A stretch of DNA of 64,000 bases from positions 1-64,000 of the forward strand of contig DASXOE010000031.1 in the NCBI GenBank assembly GCA_036494575.1, read 5' to 3'. The notes beneath the pieces were generated by a model, which saw nothing but the letters and a program-made list of their open reading frames with translations, had not been told where the DNA came from and did no database searches. Made by a program: the position numbers and the translations under genes. Within the stretch, counting starts at the first letter, position 1. Every line of letters begins with the position of its first letter. The stretch is from DASZFV01 sp036494575 (GTDB lineage Bacteria > Myxococcota_A > Polyangia > Fen-1088). Shown one piece after another: positions 25,095 to 32,944 of this stretch.

Positions 25095-25380
25095 CCCGTC
25101 TCCTTGTGTCTCACCGGCCCGGTCTCGGTTCCCCCAGGCGGTCCGTTACCCTCTTATATCCTTTAATTTATATGAAATAAGAGGAGATGTAGTAGAGGCT
25201 GTGGGAATGTGGAGAAAGGGACGGGGCCCCGTCGGTGAGCGACGCGCGCCGCGGTGTGGATTGCGTCGGTGAGCCTGGGTGGTCCACCGTGGAGAAATCC
25301 GCGCGCTCGCATGTCGCTCGTTTGTGAGGCGCCTTGCCCACAGACCTGTCCACAGCGAGTGAGGGAGCGCGGGACGCGAC
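25095..25380. other. dnaA-dnaN intergenic region, candidate part of oriC
   Basis: 286 bp without a gene. It contains DnaA-box-like 9-mers compared with TTATCCACA: TGTGGAGAA at 25208-25216 (one mismatch on the reverse strand), TGTGGATTG at 25255-25263, TTGCCCACA at 25334-25342 and CTGTCCACA at 25346-25354 (two mismatches each). An AT-rich dyad lies at 25150-25184. Box cluster plus AT-rich element beside dnaA is the classic origin layout. Origin activity is inferred; the AT-rich part also fits a dnaN promoter (TATAAATT on the minus strand). Confidence 0.6.
25150..25184. repeat. AT-rich inverted repeat, possible DNA unwinding element
   Basis: Perfect 8-bp arms CCTCTTAT (25150-25157) and ATAAGAGG (25177-25184) enclose 19 bases that are nearly all A or T. 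This is the most AT-rich block in the dnaA-dnaN gap and stands out sharply in high-GC DNA. It could melt at replication initiation or be a promoter with an operator. Confidence 0.5.
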
Positions 25381-26751
25381 TCAGGGCTGACGAAGGTGGC
25401 TCTCGATCGTGCCGACGACGCTGCGCACGGTCGGGTCTTCGGCGCACAAGCGCTCGATCTTTCGCACGGCGCTGATGACCGTCGAGTGATCCTTGCCGCC
25501 GAAGCGGCTGCCGATCTCGGGGAAGCTCATCTTGGTGAGCTTGCGGGCGAGGAACATGGCGACCATGCGCGGGTGAGCGATGGCGCGGTGGCGCTTCGGA
25601 CCCTTGAGGTCGTGGAGCTTGACGTCGAAATAGCCGGCGACCTCGCGCTGAATGCTCTCGATCGTCAGCCCCGTGGGCGTGTTCGCGATGAGCTTCGCGA
25701 GCGCGTCCCGGGCGAGCTCGAGGGAGATGGTCTGGCCCTGGAAGGACGCGCGCGCCGCGAGGCGCAGGAGCGCGCCCTCGAGCTCGCGGACGTTCGTCTT
25801 GACGTGCGCGGCGAGGTAGAGCGCGACGTCGTCCGGCAGATCGACCTTGTCGACCTCGGCCTTGCGCTTGAGGATGGCGACGCGCGTCTCGAGGTCGGGC
25901 GTCTCGACCTCGGCGATGAGCCCCCACGTGAAGCGGCTGCGCAGCCGGTCTTCGACGCCCGGCAGCTCGGCGGGCAACTTGTCCGACGTCAGCACGATCT
26001 GCTTGTGCGCGTAGTGGAGGGCGTTGAACGTGTGGAAGAACTCGTCCTGCGTGCTGTCCTTGTTCGAGAGGAACTGGATGTCATCGACGAGGAGCACGTC
26101 GGGCGCGTTCCGGTAGCGCGCGCGGAACTCCTCCATGGAGGAGCTGCCGCCTTGGCGCTTCTGATGCATCATCGAGCCGATGAAGTCGGTCACGAAGCGC
26201 TCGCACGTGATGAACGAGATGTTCCACTCCGGGCGCTGCTGGTGGATCTCGTGGCCGATCGCGTGCAAAAGGTGCGTCTTCCCGAGGCCGACCCCGCCGT
26301 AGATGAACAGCGGGTTCCAGCGCGTGGCCGGAGTCTCGGCGACCATGCGGGCCGCCGCGTGCGCGAACTGGTTGGTCGGGCCGACGACGAACTTCTCGAA
26401 GGTGTAGCGAGAGACGAGATCCGGCGCCGGCTGCGGCGCGCTCACGGGCGGCGCGATCGACACGGGGGAAAACCGAGGCGCGCTCGAGGCGTGGCTGGCC
26501 GCGAGGACCACGTCCTCGCTCACTTCGAAGTCGACGACGAAGGATTGCTGCGCGCGCGCTTCGAGATCCTTGAGGATCGAGGGCAGGAAGTTGTCCTCGA
26601 ACCACTCCTTGTGATACCGGTTCGGCGCCCGCAGCCGGATGTGCCCGTCGCCGATGCCCACGCACTCGATCGGTCTCAGCCAGAGATCCCGGTGCGCCGG
26701 CTTGATCATCGGTTCGATCGAGCGAACCGCCTCGGTCCAGAGCTCAAGCAT
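25381..26751 (-). CDS. dnaA: Chromosomal replication initiator DnaA
   Basis: Predicted 456-residue AAA+ initiator. Domain I begins MLELWTEAVRSIEPMIK. A short linker follows, then the AAA+ domain with Walker A GGVGLGKTHLLHA, Walker B VLLVDDIQFLSNK and sensor-type residues. Domain IV contains the DnaA-box-binding signature GGKDHSTVISAVRKIE. The start is ambiguous: ATG at 26751 gives the usual domain I beginning, while an in-frame TTG at 26763 adds MVAD; neither has a strong RBS. A DnaA-box-like TGTGGATTG lies exactly over the TTG (26761-26769), consistent with autoregulation. Confidence 0.96.
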   Translation of the reverse strand: MLELWTEAVRSIEPMIKPAHRDLWLRPIECVGIGDGHIRLRAPNRYHKEWFEDNFLPSILKDLEARAQQSFVVDFEVSEDVVLAASHASSAPRFSPVSIAPPVSAPQPAPDLVSRYTFEKFVVGPTNQFAHAAARMVAETPATRWNPLFIYGGVGLGKTHLLHAIGHEIHQQRPEWNISFITCERFVTDFIGSMMHQKRQGGSSSMEEFRARYRNAPDVLLVDDIQFLSNKDSTQDEFFHTFNALHYAHKQIVLTSDKLPAELPGVEDRLRSRFTWGLIAEVETPDLETRVAILKRKAEVDKVDLPDDVALYLAAHVKTNVRELEGALLRLAARASFQGQTISLELARDALAKLIANTPTGLTIESIQREVAGYFDVKLHDLKGPKRHRAIAHPRMVAMFLARKLTKMSFPEIGSRFGGKDHSTVISAVRKIERLCAEDPTVRSVVGTIESHLRQP

Positions 26752-26827
26752 GTCCGCAACCAATCCACAGGGGTGAGCGTTGAAAAACCGTCATGGTATC
26801 CGGAGCCTTCACGTGCCTATCCCCCCT

Positions 26828-26836
26828 TTGTCCACA
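26828..26836 (+). promoter_or_regulatory. DnaA box (TTGTCCACA)
   Basis: Best single match to the DnaA consensus TTATCCACA in the dnaA upstream region, differing only by G for A at position 3, a substitution common in high-GC bacteria. It lies about 75 bp upstream of the dnaA start codon, where it could serve both initiation and repression of dnaA. Confidence 0.6.
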
Positions 26837-27426
26837 GCAAACGGCATACGGAGACTCAAACCGGAGCGCCGCATCCGAGTCCCCCTCGTCCCTTCGTGAG
26901 CGTTCGCTTGGTGGTGTGCTGCGCTGGAAACTTTGCCCGCGCGGCAGCGCGAGGCGAGGAGAGTGTGTATCAGAGCGCTTCGAAGACCATCAAGCGTCAT
27001 TCCTTGGGTGATGTGAAGACGCCGAAGATCAGAGCAGAATTATTTTTTCGGGGCGCGCGAGAGACCGCCGCTCCGCGCGCTCCTTCCGCGTCGATCCGAT
27101 TTCTAAATCGGCGAAGGCTCATGCGTTTTTGGGAAACGATCGAGCAACACTTTCGACGCGCTCTGGTTTCAAGGCAAATTCGATCGCGCAAGCGCGGAAG
27201 CTCCCATGAAATGGGCGCTGGCGCGATCGTGGAACCTGCGATCGAGACCGCGTCGACGGAGACGAGCGAAGACGCGTGCGCTCTCTGCCGAACCTCCCGT
27301 CGGAGACTGCGCATCGCGGACGACGCGTTTCGAAAATCTCTGTCGAGCGCGGCGATGTCGTGCCCGGCGTGCGTCGCGCCTTAGCCCGTCTTCGCGAGCC
27401 TTGGGCCGGTACCTGAGATGGGTGCG

Positions 27427-27455
27427 TTGACACCGCCCAGGCAGGATGTTATGCA
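27427..27455 (+). promoter_or_regulatory. Candidate promoter of rpmH operon
   Basis: Perfect -35 TTGACA (27427-27432), 17-bp spacer, and a TATGCA -10-like sequence (27450-27455). The expected transcript start near 27462 would give a leader of about 40 bases with GGGAGG before the TTG start of rpmH. The -10 is imperfect, so spacing alternatives of one base are possible. Confidence 0.5.
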
Positions 27456-27500
27456 AAGCGCCCTTTTCCGAGTCGACAGGCTCGGCGCCGGGAGGCAGTC

Positions 27501-27650
27501 TTGAAGAGAACGTTCCAACCCCACCGCAAGAGTCGCAAGCGCACGCATGGATTTCGCAAGCGCATGAAGACGCGCGCGGGGCGCGAGATTCTTCGTCGAA
27601 GGCGGCGCAAGGGCCGCCGGCAGTTGACCGTCACGGTCTCGAAGAAGTAG
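27501..27650 (+). CDS. rpmH: 50S ribosomal protein L34
   Basis: 49-residue protein read directly from the sequence: M(TTG)KRTFQPHRKSRKR at the start, then THGFRKRMKTRAGREILRRR, ending LTVTVSKK. These are the hallmark segments of L34 (KRTFQP, GFRxRM, GRxIxxxRRxKGR). The TTG start at 27501 is fixed by the universally conserved KRTFQP and by GGGAGG six bases upstream. It lies six bases before rnpA's ATG and opens the conserved rpmH-rnpA-yidD-yidC operon beside the origin. Confidence 0.96.
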   Translation: MKRTFQPHRKSRKRTHGFRKRMKTRAGREILRRRRRKGRRQLTVTVSKK

Positions 27651-27655
27651 CGGCC

Positions 27656-28012
27656 ATGTCCGGCGAGGGTCTCCCGCGCGCGCGCCGCGTGCGCAAGCGC
27701 GCCGAGTACCTTGCGATCCAGGGCTCGGGCCGCCGCATCGCGGGAGATCACTATATGTTGTTCGCGCGCCGCGCCGAGGGCGAGCCCGGTCCAGCGCGGC
27801 TGGGAGTCACCGTGAGCCGGAAGGTGGGGGGGGCCGTGCGGCGCAACCAGGTCAAACGTTGGGTGAAGGAGAGCTGCCGCCGCATTCAACGGGAGCTTCC
27901 GGCCGGCCTGGACCTCGTCGTCGTGGCCCGGCCCTCGGCCGCGCACGCGGGATACGGGCCGACAGCCGCCGAGCTTGCTAACCTCGCCCGGCGGCTGCGC
28001 GGTAACAGATGA
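27656..28012 (+). CDS. rnpA: Ribonuclease P protein component
   Basis: Predicted 118-residue basic protein that assists RNase P RNA in 5' maturation of tRNAs. Seen: LPRARRVRKRAEYLAIQGSG at the N-terminus (the family R-x4-F/Y-like region), LGVTVSRKVGGAVRRNQVKR with the RNR-type motif, and KESCRRIQRELPAGLDLVVVARP. ATG at 27656 gives a normal length. It overlaps yidD by four bases. Confidence 0.94.
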   Translation: MSGEGLPRARRVRKRAEYLAIQGSGRRIAGDHYMLFARRAEGEPGPARLGVTVSRKVGGAVRRNQVKRWVKESCRRIQRELPAGLDLVVVARPSAAHAGYGPTAAELANLARRLRGNR

Positions 28013-28242
28013 AACGATTCGTCCTCCTCCTCCTCCGGCTCTATCGGCGGGTCGTGTCCCCGGCCGTCGGGCCCTGCTGCCGGTTCGAGCCCAGCTGCTC
28101 GGCGTACGCCGAGGAGGCGATCGCCACCCACGGCGTTCTGCGCGGGCTCCGGCTCGCGGGCTGGCGCCTCCTGCGCTGTCATCCTTTTTCACGCGCGGGC
28201 CTCGACCCCGTGCCGCCGCGCGCGCACTGGACGTCGTCTTGA
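28009..28242 (+). CDS. yidD: Membrane protein insertion efficiency factor YidD
   Basis: 77-residue protein with the family pattern: an amphipathic N-terminal helix (MKRFVLLLLRLYRRVVSP), then GPCCRFEPSCSAYAEEAI with conserved Cys residues, then HGVLRGLRLAGWRLLRCHPF. YidD associates with the inner membrane and aids YidC/Sec insertion. It overlaps rnpA (ATGA) and its TGA shares one base with the yidC ATG, showing tight coupling. Confidence 0.95.
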   Translation: MKRFVLLLLRLYRRVVSPAVGPCCRFEPSCSAYAEEAIATHGVLRGLRLAGWRLLRCHPFSRAGLDPVPPRAHWTSS

Positions 28243-29870
28243 TGGAAAAGCGAGTCATCATCGCGATCATCCTGTGCGTCGGCGTGCTGATGGCGTGGTC
28301 GAAGCTCGTCCCGCCGCCCGCGCCGTCGCATCCGACGCCGGGCACGCAGTCTGCGCCGTCGGCCGCCGTCCCTGGGGCCGCGCCGCCGGGCGCGGGTGGA
28401 CCGGCGCCGTCGGGCGCCGCCAACCAGCCCGAGCAAGAGGTGGAGCTCTCGACGCCGGACGTTCGCTTCGTCTTCTCGAATATTGGCGGCACCGTCAAGC
28501 ACGCGCAGCTCCGGGATCCGAAGTTCCGCGAGCGGCCCGGCGATGCGCAGAGCGGCCACGACGTCGTGACGACGCGCGATACCGGCAACGCCGCTCTCCG
28601 CACGACCTTCCCGGGCGCGACGTTCCCCGCGCTCGCCGGAGCCTGGCAGGTCTCCCGACCCGCGGCCGACGTCGTGTCGTTCGTCGCCGAGAACGCCGAC
28701 GTGCGCGTGGAGAAGCGTTATCGCGCGGACACGACGCGTTACAGGCTGCACCTCGACGTCATCGTCTCGAACAAGAGCGCCAAGAACGAGGACCATCATC
28801 TGGCGCTGCACCTGGCCGGCCGCCAGGATCCCCAGAAGAAGGGCGGAGGTTTCTTCTCCGGGGGGGCCACCAACCAGAGCTCGCTGCTCTGCTACGTCAG
28901 CGGCTCCCGCCTGGCCGATCGGGTTGCGATCGAGAAGGTCGCCAAGGACCCCCTCGACAAGCTCGGAAACATCCGCTGGATAGGGGTAGACGAGAAATTC
29001 TTCCTGCTGGCCGCCGTGCCCTATCCGGAGCCGACGCCACAGGATCGGAGCTGCAAGACGCTCTCAGAGGATGGTGTCGTCGGCGAGGTCGTGCTCGCGT
29101 TCACCGAGCGGTCCGTGCCGCCACAGGGTTCGACGAGCTATGCCTTTTCGATCTTCGCGGGCCCGAAGGTCGTGGACGATTTGTCCGAGGTGCAGCCGGG
29201 CGGCGTCGACGCCGACCTCGACAAGGCCGTCGACGTCACGCTGGCTTGGCTCTCACACCCGATCCTCGTCCTCCTGAAGTTCTTTCACCGCTTCGCCCAC
29301 AACTGGGGCGTCGCCATCATCCTGCTGACGCTGTTCATCAAGCTGCTCACCTTCTACCCGACGCAGAAGTCGATGCTCTCGGCCAAGAAGATGCAAAAGC
29401 TCGCGCCGAAGATGAACGCCATCCGCAAGAAGTACGAGAACGACCGCCAGCGCCAGTCAGTCGAGACGATGAACCTCTATAAGGCGCACGGCGTCTCGCC
29501 CTTCGGCGGGTGCCTGCCGAGCCTCATCCAGATGCCGATCTGGATCGCTCTCTACTCGACGCTGAACTACGCGGTCGAGCTCTACCGCGCGCCGTTCATC
29601 TTCCACATCCACGACCTCACGGATAAGGATCCTTTTTACATCACGCCCCTGCTCATGGGCGGCGTCATGTTCCTGCAGATGCGCATGTCGCCCGCGTCGC
29701 CCGACGGCCAGCAGCAGCAGATGATGCAGCTCATGATGCCCATCATGTTCACGGCGTTCTCGCTCGTGCTGCCCTCCGGGCTGGCGCTCTACATGCTGAC
29801 GAGCTACCTCATTGGCATCCTCCAGCAGCTCTACATCAACCACGTCGACCGCAAGACAGCGGCGGTCTGA
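28242..29870 (+). CDS. yidC: Membrane protein insertase YidC
   Basis: Predicted 542-residue insertase. An N-terminal signal-anchor (KRVIIAIILCVGVLMAW, residues 3-19), a Pro/Ala-rich stretch, the large periplasmic P1 domain (about 65-345), and then the conserved five-helix core: HNWGVAIILLTLFIKLLTF, the cytoplasmic hairpin with QKLAPKMNAIRKKYENDRQ, FGGCLPSLIQMPIWIALYS, and FTAFSLVLPSGLALYMLTS. The presence of P1 marks it as Gram-negative type. The conserved positive residue of the hydrophilic groove would be the Lys in TLFIKLLTF, which replaces the usual Arg. Jag, often the next gene, is not here. Confidence 0.95.
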   Translation: MEKRVIIAIILCVGVLMAWSKLVPPPAPSHPTPGTQSAPSAAVPGAAPPGAGGPAPSGAANQPEQEVELSTPDVRFVFSNIGGTVKHAQLRDPKFRERPGDAQSGHDVVTTRDTGNAALRTTFPGATFPALAGAWQVSRPAADVVSFVAENADVRVEKRYRADTTRYRLHLDVIVSNKSAKNEDHHLALHLAGRQDPQKKGGGFFSGGATNQSSLLCYVSGSRLADRVAIEKVAKDPLDKLGNIRWIGVDEKFFLLAAVPYPEPTPQDRSCKTLSEDGVVGEVVLAFTERSVPPQGSTSYAFSIFAGPKVVDDLSEVQPGGVDADLDKAVDVTLAWLSHPILVLLKFFHRFAHNWGVAIILLTLFIKLLTFYPTQKSMLSAKKMQKLAPKMNAIRKKYENDRQRQSVETMNLYKAHGVSPFGGCLPSLIQMPIWIALYSTLNYAVELYRAPFIFHIHDLTDKDPFYITPLLMGGVMFLQMRMSPASPDGQQQQMMQLMMPIMFTAFSLVLPSGLALYMLTSYLIGILQQLYINHVDRKTAAV

Positions 29871-29922
29871 GGGCCGTGCGCGCGGCGCCCCGAGCGCGGG
29901 GATCGTGGTAGGGTCCCTCGAG

Positions 29923-30249
29923 ATGTCGGCGCGCCTCCCACAGCTGCAGGTCGAGCTCCGCGGTGTGCGCGGCCGCCTCGAAGAATGGGCGCGCCGCCTG
30001 GGCGCGCTGCGGGAGGGCACGGCGAAGGACACGGCTCAGGGCACCGTTCAGGGCACCGTTCAGGGCACTACGAAGGGCGGTCGAGAGGGCGCCGGTCACG
30101 CTGAGGCGACGTCCGCGCTGGCCGAGGGGCCGCGCGTTCCGCCGGCGCCGCTGTTCCACGGTCTCGGACCGGGCGGCACCGCGCTCGAGGACGTCGAGCT
30201 CCACTTCGAGGTGCTCGACACCGAGGATCCGGGCTCCGGAGGCCGATGA
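29923..30249 (+). CDS. Small hypothetical protein upstream of trmB
   Basis: Predicted 108-residue protein, not recognised. It begins MSARLPQLQVELRGVRGRLEEWARRLGALR, an amphipathic helix with coiled-coil character, followed by a Gln-Gly-Thr repeat (encoded by 12-bp tandem units) and a Gly/Pro-rich end with LEDVELHFEVLDTED. It sits between yidC and trmB on the same strand, 52 bases after yidC. No strong RBS is seen, so expression is uncertain. Confidence 0.45.
   Translation: MSARLPQLQVELRGVRGRLEEWARRLGALREGTAKDTAQGTVQGTVQGTTKGGREGAGHAEATSALAEGPRVPPAPLFHGLGPGGTALEDVELHFEVLDTEDPGSGGR
30037..30072 (+). repeat. Three 12-bp tandem repeats
   Basis: CAGGGCACCGTT occurs twice exactly at 30037-30048 and 30049-30060, then once as CAGGGCACTACG at 30061-30072. 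In frame they encode QGTV, QGTV and QGTT in the small protein ahead of trmB. The unit keeps the reading frame, so copy number can vary without frameshift. Confidence 0.85.
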
Positions 30250-30283
30250 CGAGGCCGATGACCCGCTTCGTTCCGCGCTCGAC

Positions 30284-30907
30284 ATGCCGCGCATCCGTCA
30301 GCACGTCAACCCGCTGAAGTCGGATCTTCTCGAGATAGCCGACGTGCCGCGCATCGCTGCCGCGGCCGGCCAGGCGCTCGAAGTCGAGCTCGGCGCCGCT
30401 GAGGCTCACTTCCTCATCGATCTGGCGCGCGCCGATCGGGAGACGCTCTTCGCGGGCGTGGAGATCCGCCGCGAGCTCGTGACGTTCACGAACGGCGAGC
30501 TCGCGCGCGCGGGACTGCCGAACGTGCGCCTCGTCTTCGCCAACATGTCCGTCGATATGCGGCGGCTCTTCGCGGCCGGCAGCGTCCGCCGCTTCTTCCT
30601 GAACTTCCCCGACCCGTGGTTCAAGACGCGCCAGCACAAGCGCCGCGTCATCGGGCCCGAGCTCATGCAGGAGATCCACCGCGCGCTCGCGCCGGGCGGC
30701 GAGCTGTTCGTGCAAACCGACATCTTCGCCCTGGCGCTCGAGGCCATGGGCGCTCTCGAGGGCATGGCGCCCGCGCGCTTCGCCAACGCGCACGCTCCCT
30801 GGAGCTTCCTGCCCGCGAACCCGTACGCCGCGAAGTCGCGCCGCGAGCGCCAGTGCGAGGGCGAGGGCACGCGCGTGTGGCGCCTGCTGTATACGAGCTG
30901 CGGCTAG
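30284..30907 (+). CDS. trmB: tRNA (guanine-N7-)-methyltransferase
   Basis: Predicted 207-residue SAM enzyme that makes m7G46 in the variable loop of tRNAs. Seen: RQHVNPL at the N-terminus, a SAM-binding core with FAGVEIRRELV, VRLVFANMSVDM, and the family hallmark FLNFPDPWFKTRQHKRRVI containing PDPWxKxxHxKRR. The usual Gly-rich SAM loop GxGxG is replaced by ELGAAEAHFLIDLAR, which is a weaker match. The ATG at 30284 is chosen because the conserved HVNPL follows seven residues later. It ends two bases from the convergent uvrB. Confidence 0.92.
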   Translation: MPRIRQHVNPLKSDLLEIADVPRIAAAAGQALEVELGAAEAHFLIDLARADRETLFAGVEIRRELVTFTNGELARAGLPNVRLVFANMSVDMRRLFAAGSVRRFFLNFPDPWFKTRQHKRRVIGPELMQEIHRALAPGGELFVQTDIFALALEAMGALEGMAPARFANAHAPWSFLPANPYAAKSRRERQCEGEGTRVWRLLYTSCG

Positions 30908-30909
30908 CG

Positions 30910-32922
30910 CTATCCGAGCGCCACCCGGAGGTCTTCGAGGTCCTTGAGCCGGTCGCGCACGATGGCGGCCTTCTCGAACTCGAGCGCCTCGGAGAGGTCG
31001 AACATCTCCCGTTTGAGCGCCGAGATGATCGACGGCAGCTCCTCGAGGGGGATGTCGCTGCCGCCCTTGCCCCTACCCTTGGCCTTCACGATCGGCTTGG
31101 TGACGTCGACGAAGTCGTCCTGCGCCGTGCCCTCGAGGGCCTGGATGGCCTTCTCGATCGTCTTGGGCGTGATGCCGTGCTTCTGGTTGTAAAGCTGCTG
31201 GGCCTCGCGGCGGCGCGCCGTCTCGCCGATGGCCTTCTTCATCGAGTCGGTCTCGCGATCGGCGTACATGATGACCTTACCGCGCACGTTGCGGGCCGCC
31301 CGCCCGATCGTCTGGATGAGCGAGCGCTCGGCGCGCAGGAAGCCTTCTTTGTCGGCGTCGAGGATGGCGACGAGCGAGACCTCGGGCAGGTCGAGGCCCT
31401 CGCGCAGCAGGTTGATGCCCACGAGCACGTCGAACTCGCCGAGGCGCAGGTCGCGCAGGATCTCGATGCGCTCGAGCGTGTCGATGTCCGAATGCAGGTA
31501 GCGCACGCGCACGCCGAGCTCGGCGTAGTACTCCGTGAGATCCTCCGCCATGCGCTTCGTGAGCGTCGTCACGAGGACGCGCTCGTTCGCCTTCACTCGA
31601 AGGCGGATCTCGCCGAGCAAGTCGTCGACCTGCTGGCCCACGGGGCGCACCTCGATCTCGGGATCGAGCAGGCCCGTGGGGCGAATGATCTGCGAGACGA
31701 CGACGCCCTGGGCGGCCGAGAGCTCGTACTCGGCCGGCGTCGCCGAGACGAAGACCTTCTGCGTCGTGCGCGACTCCCATTCGTCGAAGCGCAGCGGGCG
31801 ATTGTCGAGCGCCGACGGCAGGCGGAAGCCGAAGTCTACGAGCGTCTCCTTGCGCGAGCGGTCGCCCTTGAACATGGCCGAGATCTGCGGAACGGTCTGG
31901 TGCGACTCGTCGACGAAGAGCAAGTAGTCCTTGGGGAAGTAGTCGAGGAGCGTGGGCGGCGGCTCGCCGGGCGCGCGCCCCGACAGGTGGCGCGAATAGT
32001 TCTCGATGCCCTTGCAGCGGCCCATCTGCTCGAGCATCTCGAGGTCGTAGAGCGTGCGCTGCGAGAGGCGCTGCTCCTCGACGAGCTTGTTCTGCGCCTT
32101 GAGCTCCGAGAGCCGCCCCCGCAGCTCCTCCTTGATGCCGGTCATGGCCTTCGTGAGGCGGTCGGCGGGCGTGACGTAGTGCGAGCCGGGGAAGATCGAG
32201 ACCTCGTCGATCTTGCGCAGGATCTTGCCGCGCAGGGGATCGACCTCGGAGATGGCGTCGATCTCGTCGCCGAACCACTCGACGCGGATGGCCTTCTCGC
32301 GCTCGTAGGCCGGGAAGATCTCGACGGTGTCGCCGCGGACGCGGAACGTACCGCGCGAGAAGTCGACGTCGTTGCGCTCGTACTGGATCTCGATGAGGCG
32401 GCGCAGCACGGCGTCGCGGCGGACCTCGAGGCCGCGCGCGAGGTCGAGCTTCATGCCGAGGTAGGCCTCGGCGGCGCCGATGCCGTAGATGCACGAGACC
32501 GAGGCAACGATGAGGACGTCGCGGCGCGTGAGGAGGGCGTACGTCGCCGCGTGGCGCATGCGGTCGATCTCCTCGTTGATGAGCGAGTCCTTCTCGATGT
32601 ACGTGTCCGTCGAGGGGACGTAGGCCTCGGGCTGGTAGTAGTCGTAATAGCTCACGAAGTAGTGGATGGCGTTGTCGGGGTAGAGGCCCTTGAACTCGCC
32701 GTAGAGCTGGTGCGCGAGCGTCTTGTTGTGCGCGATGACGAGCGTGGGCCGCTGGATCTGCTCGACGACCTGGGCGACCGTGAAGGTCTTGCCGCTGCCC
32801 GTGATGCCCAGCAGCACCTGGGCGGCATCGCCCCGCCGGATGCCCTCGATGAGCTCCTTGATGGCGCGGGGCTGGTCGCCCATGGGCTTGAGGTCGGTCT
32901 TGAGGGCGAATGGCGTCGGCAA
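30910..32922 (-). CDS. uvrB: Excinuclease ABC subunit B
   Basis: Predicted 670-residue helicase-like damage-verification subunit of nucleotide excision repair. Seen: Walker A GITGSGKTFTVAQVVEQ, the beta-hairpin YYDYYQPEAYVPSTDTYIEKD that probes damaged DNA, helicase motifs including LLFVDESHQT, QTIGRAARN and LREGLDLPEVSLV, and a C-terminal UVR domain (DLSEALEFEKAAIVRDRLK) for UvrC contact. The start codon is TTG at 32922, supported by the conserved F-x-L-x5-P-x-GDQP spacing. It is divergent from thiE with only 22 bp between start codons. Confidence 0.96.
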   Translation of the reverse strand: MPTPFALKTDLKPMGDQPRAIKELIEGIRRGDAAQVLLGITGSGKTFTVAQVVEQIQRPTLVIAHNKTLAHQLYGEFKGLYPDNAIHYFVSYYDYYQPEAYVPSTDTYIEKDSLINEEIDRMRHAATYALLTRRDVLIVASVSCIYGIGAAEAYLGMKLDLARGLEVRRDAVLRRLIEIQYERNDVDFSRGTFRVRGDTVEIFPAYEREKAIRVEWFGDEIDAISEVDPLRGKILRKIDEVSIFPGSHYVTPADRLTKAMTGIKEELRGRLSELKAQNKLVEEQRLSQRTLYDLEMLEQMGRCKGIENYSRHLSGRAPGEPPPTLLDYFPKDYLLFVDESHQTVPQISAMFKGDRSRKETLVDFGFRLPSALDNRPLRFDEWESRTTQKVFVSATPAEYELSAAQGVVVSQIIRPTGLLDPEIEVRPVGQQVDDLLGEIRLRVKANERVLVTTLTKRMAEDLTEYYAELGVRVRYLHSDIDTLERIEILRDLRLGEFDVLVGINLLREGLDLPEVSLVAILDADKEGFLRAERSLIQTIGRAARNVRGKVIMYADRETDSMKKAIGETARRREAQQLYNQKHGITPKTIEKAIQALEGTAQDDFVDVTKPIVKAKGRGKGGSDIPLEELPSIISALKREMFDLSEALEFEKAAIVRDRLKDLEDLRVALG

Positions 32923-32928
32923 GGGCCG

Positions 32929-32934
32929 TATAGT
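32929..32934 (+). promoter_or_regulatory. TATAGT -10-like element in uvrB-thiE gap
   Basis: TATAGT sits 11 bases before the thiE GTG. No convincing -35 lies at the right distance, since that sequence is inside uvrB. The reverse strand reads TAGACT overlapping it, so the short gap may contain back-to-back promoters for thiE and uvrB. Confidence 0.3.
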
Positions 32935-32944
32935 CTACGCCATC

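Larger units (their letters stand above)
26752..27500. other. dnaA-rpmH intergenic region (749 bp), second origin candidate
   Basis: No supportable gene here; the open frames lack family motifs and have shadow-like composition. Notable content: CAATCCACA at 26761-26769, the good DnaA box TTGTCCACA at 26828-26836 (one mismatch to consensus), a T-rich run around 27041-27048, a tight hairpin CCGATTT-CT-AAATCGG at 27096-27111, and the rpmH promoter near the right end. Local GC is lower than in flanking genes. Many bacteria place oriC boxes on both sides of dnaA, so this gap and the dnaA-dnaN gap could form a bipartite origin. Confidence 0.55.

Noticed and set aside
25396..27384. Open frame of 662 codons on the plus strand across dnaA and the dnaA-rpmH gap.
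   Set aside because: Antisense to dnaA for most of its length and without recognisable domains; only its tail lies in the gap, which has no coding signature of its own.
27119..27433. Open frame of 104 codons on the minus strand in the dnaA-rpmH gap.
   Set aside because: Arg/Ser-rich, no RBS or motif, and positioned over the expected rpmH promoter region.
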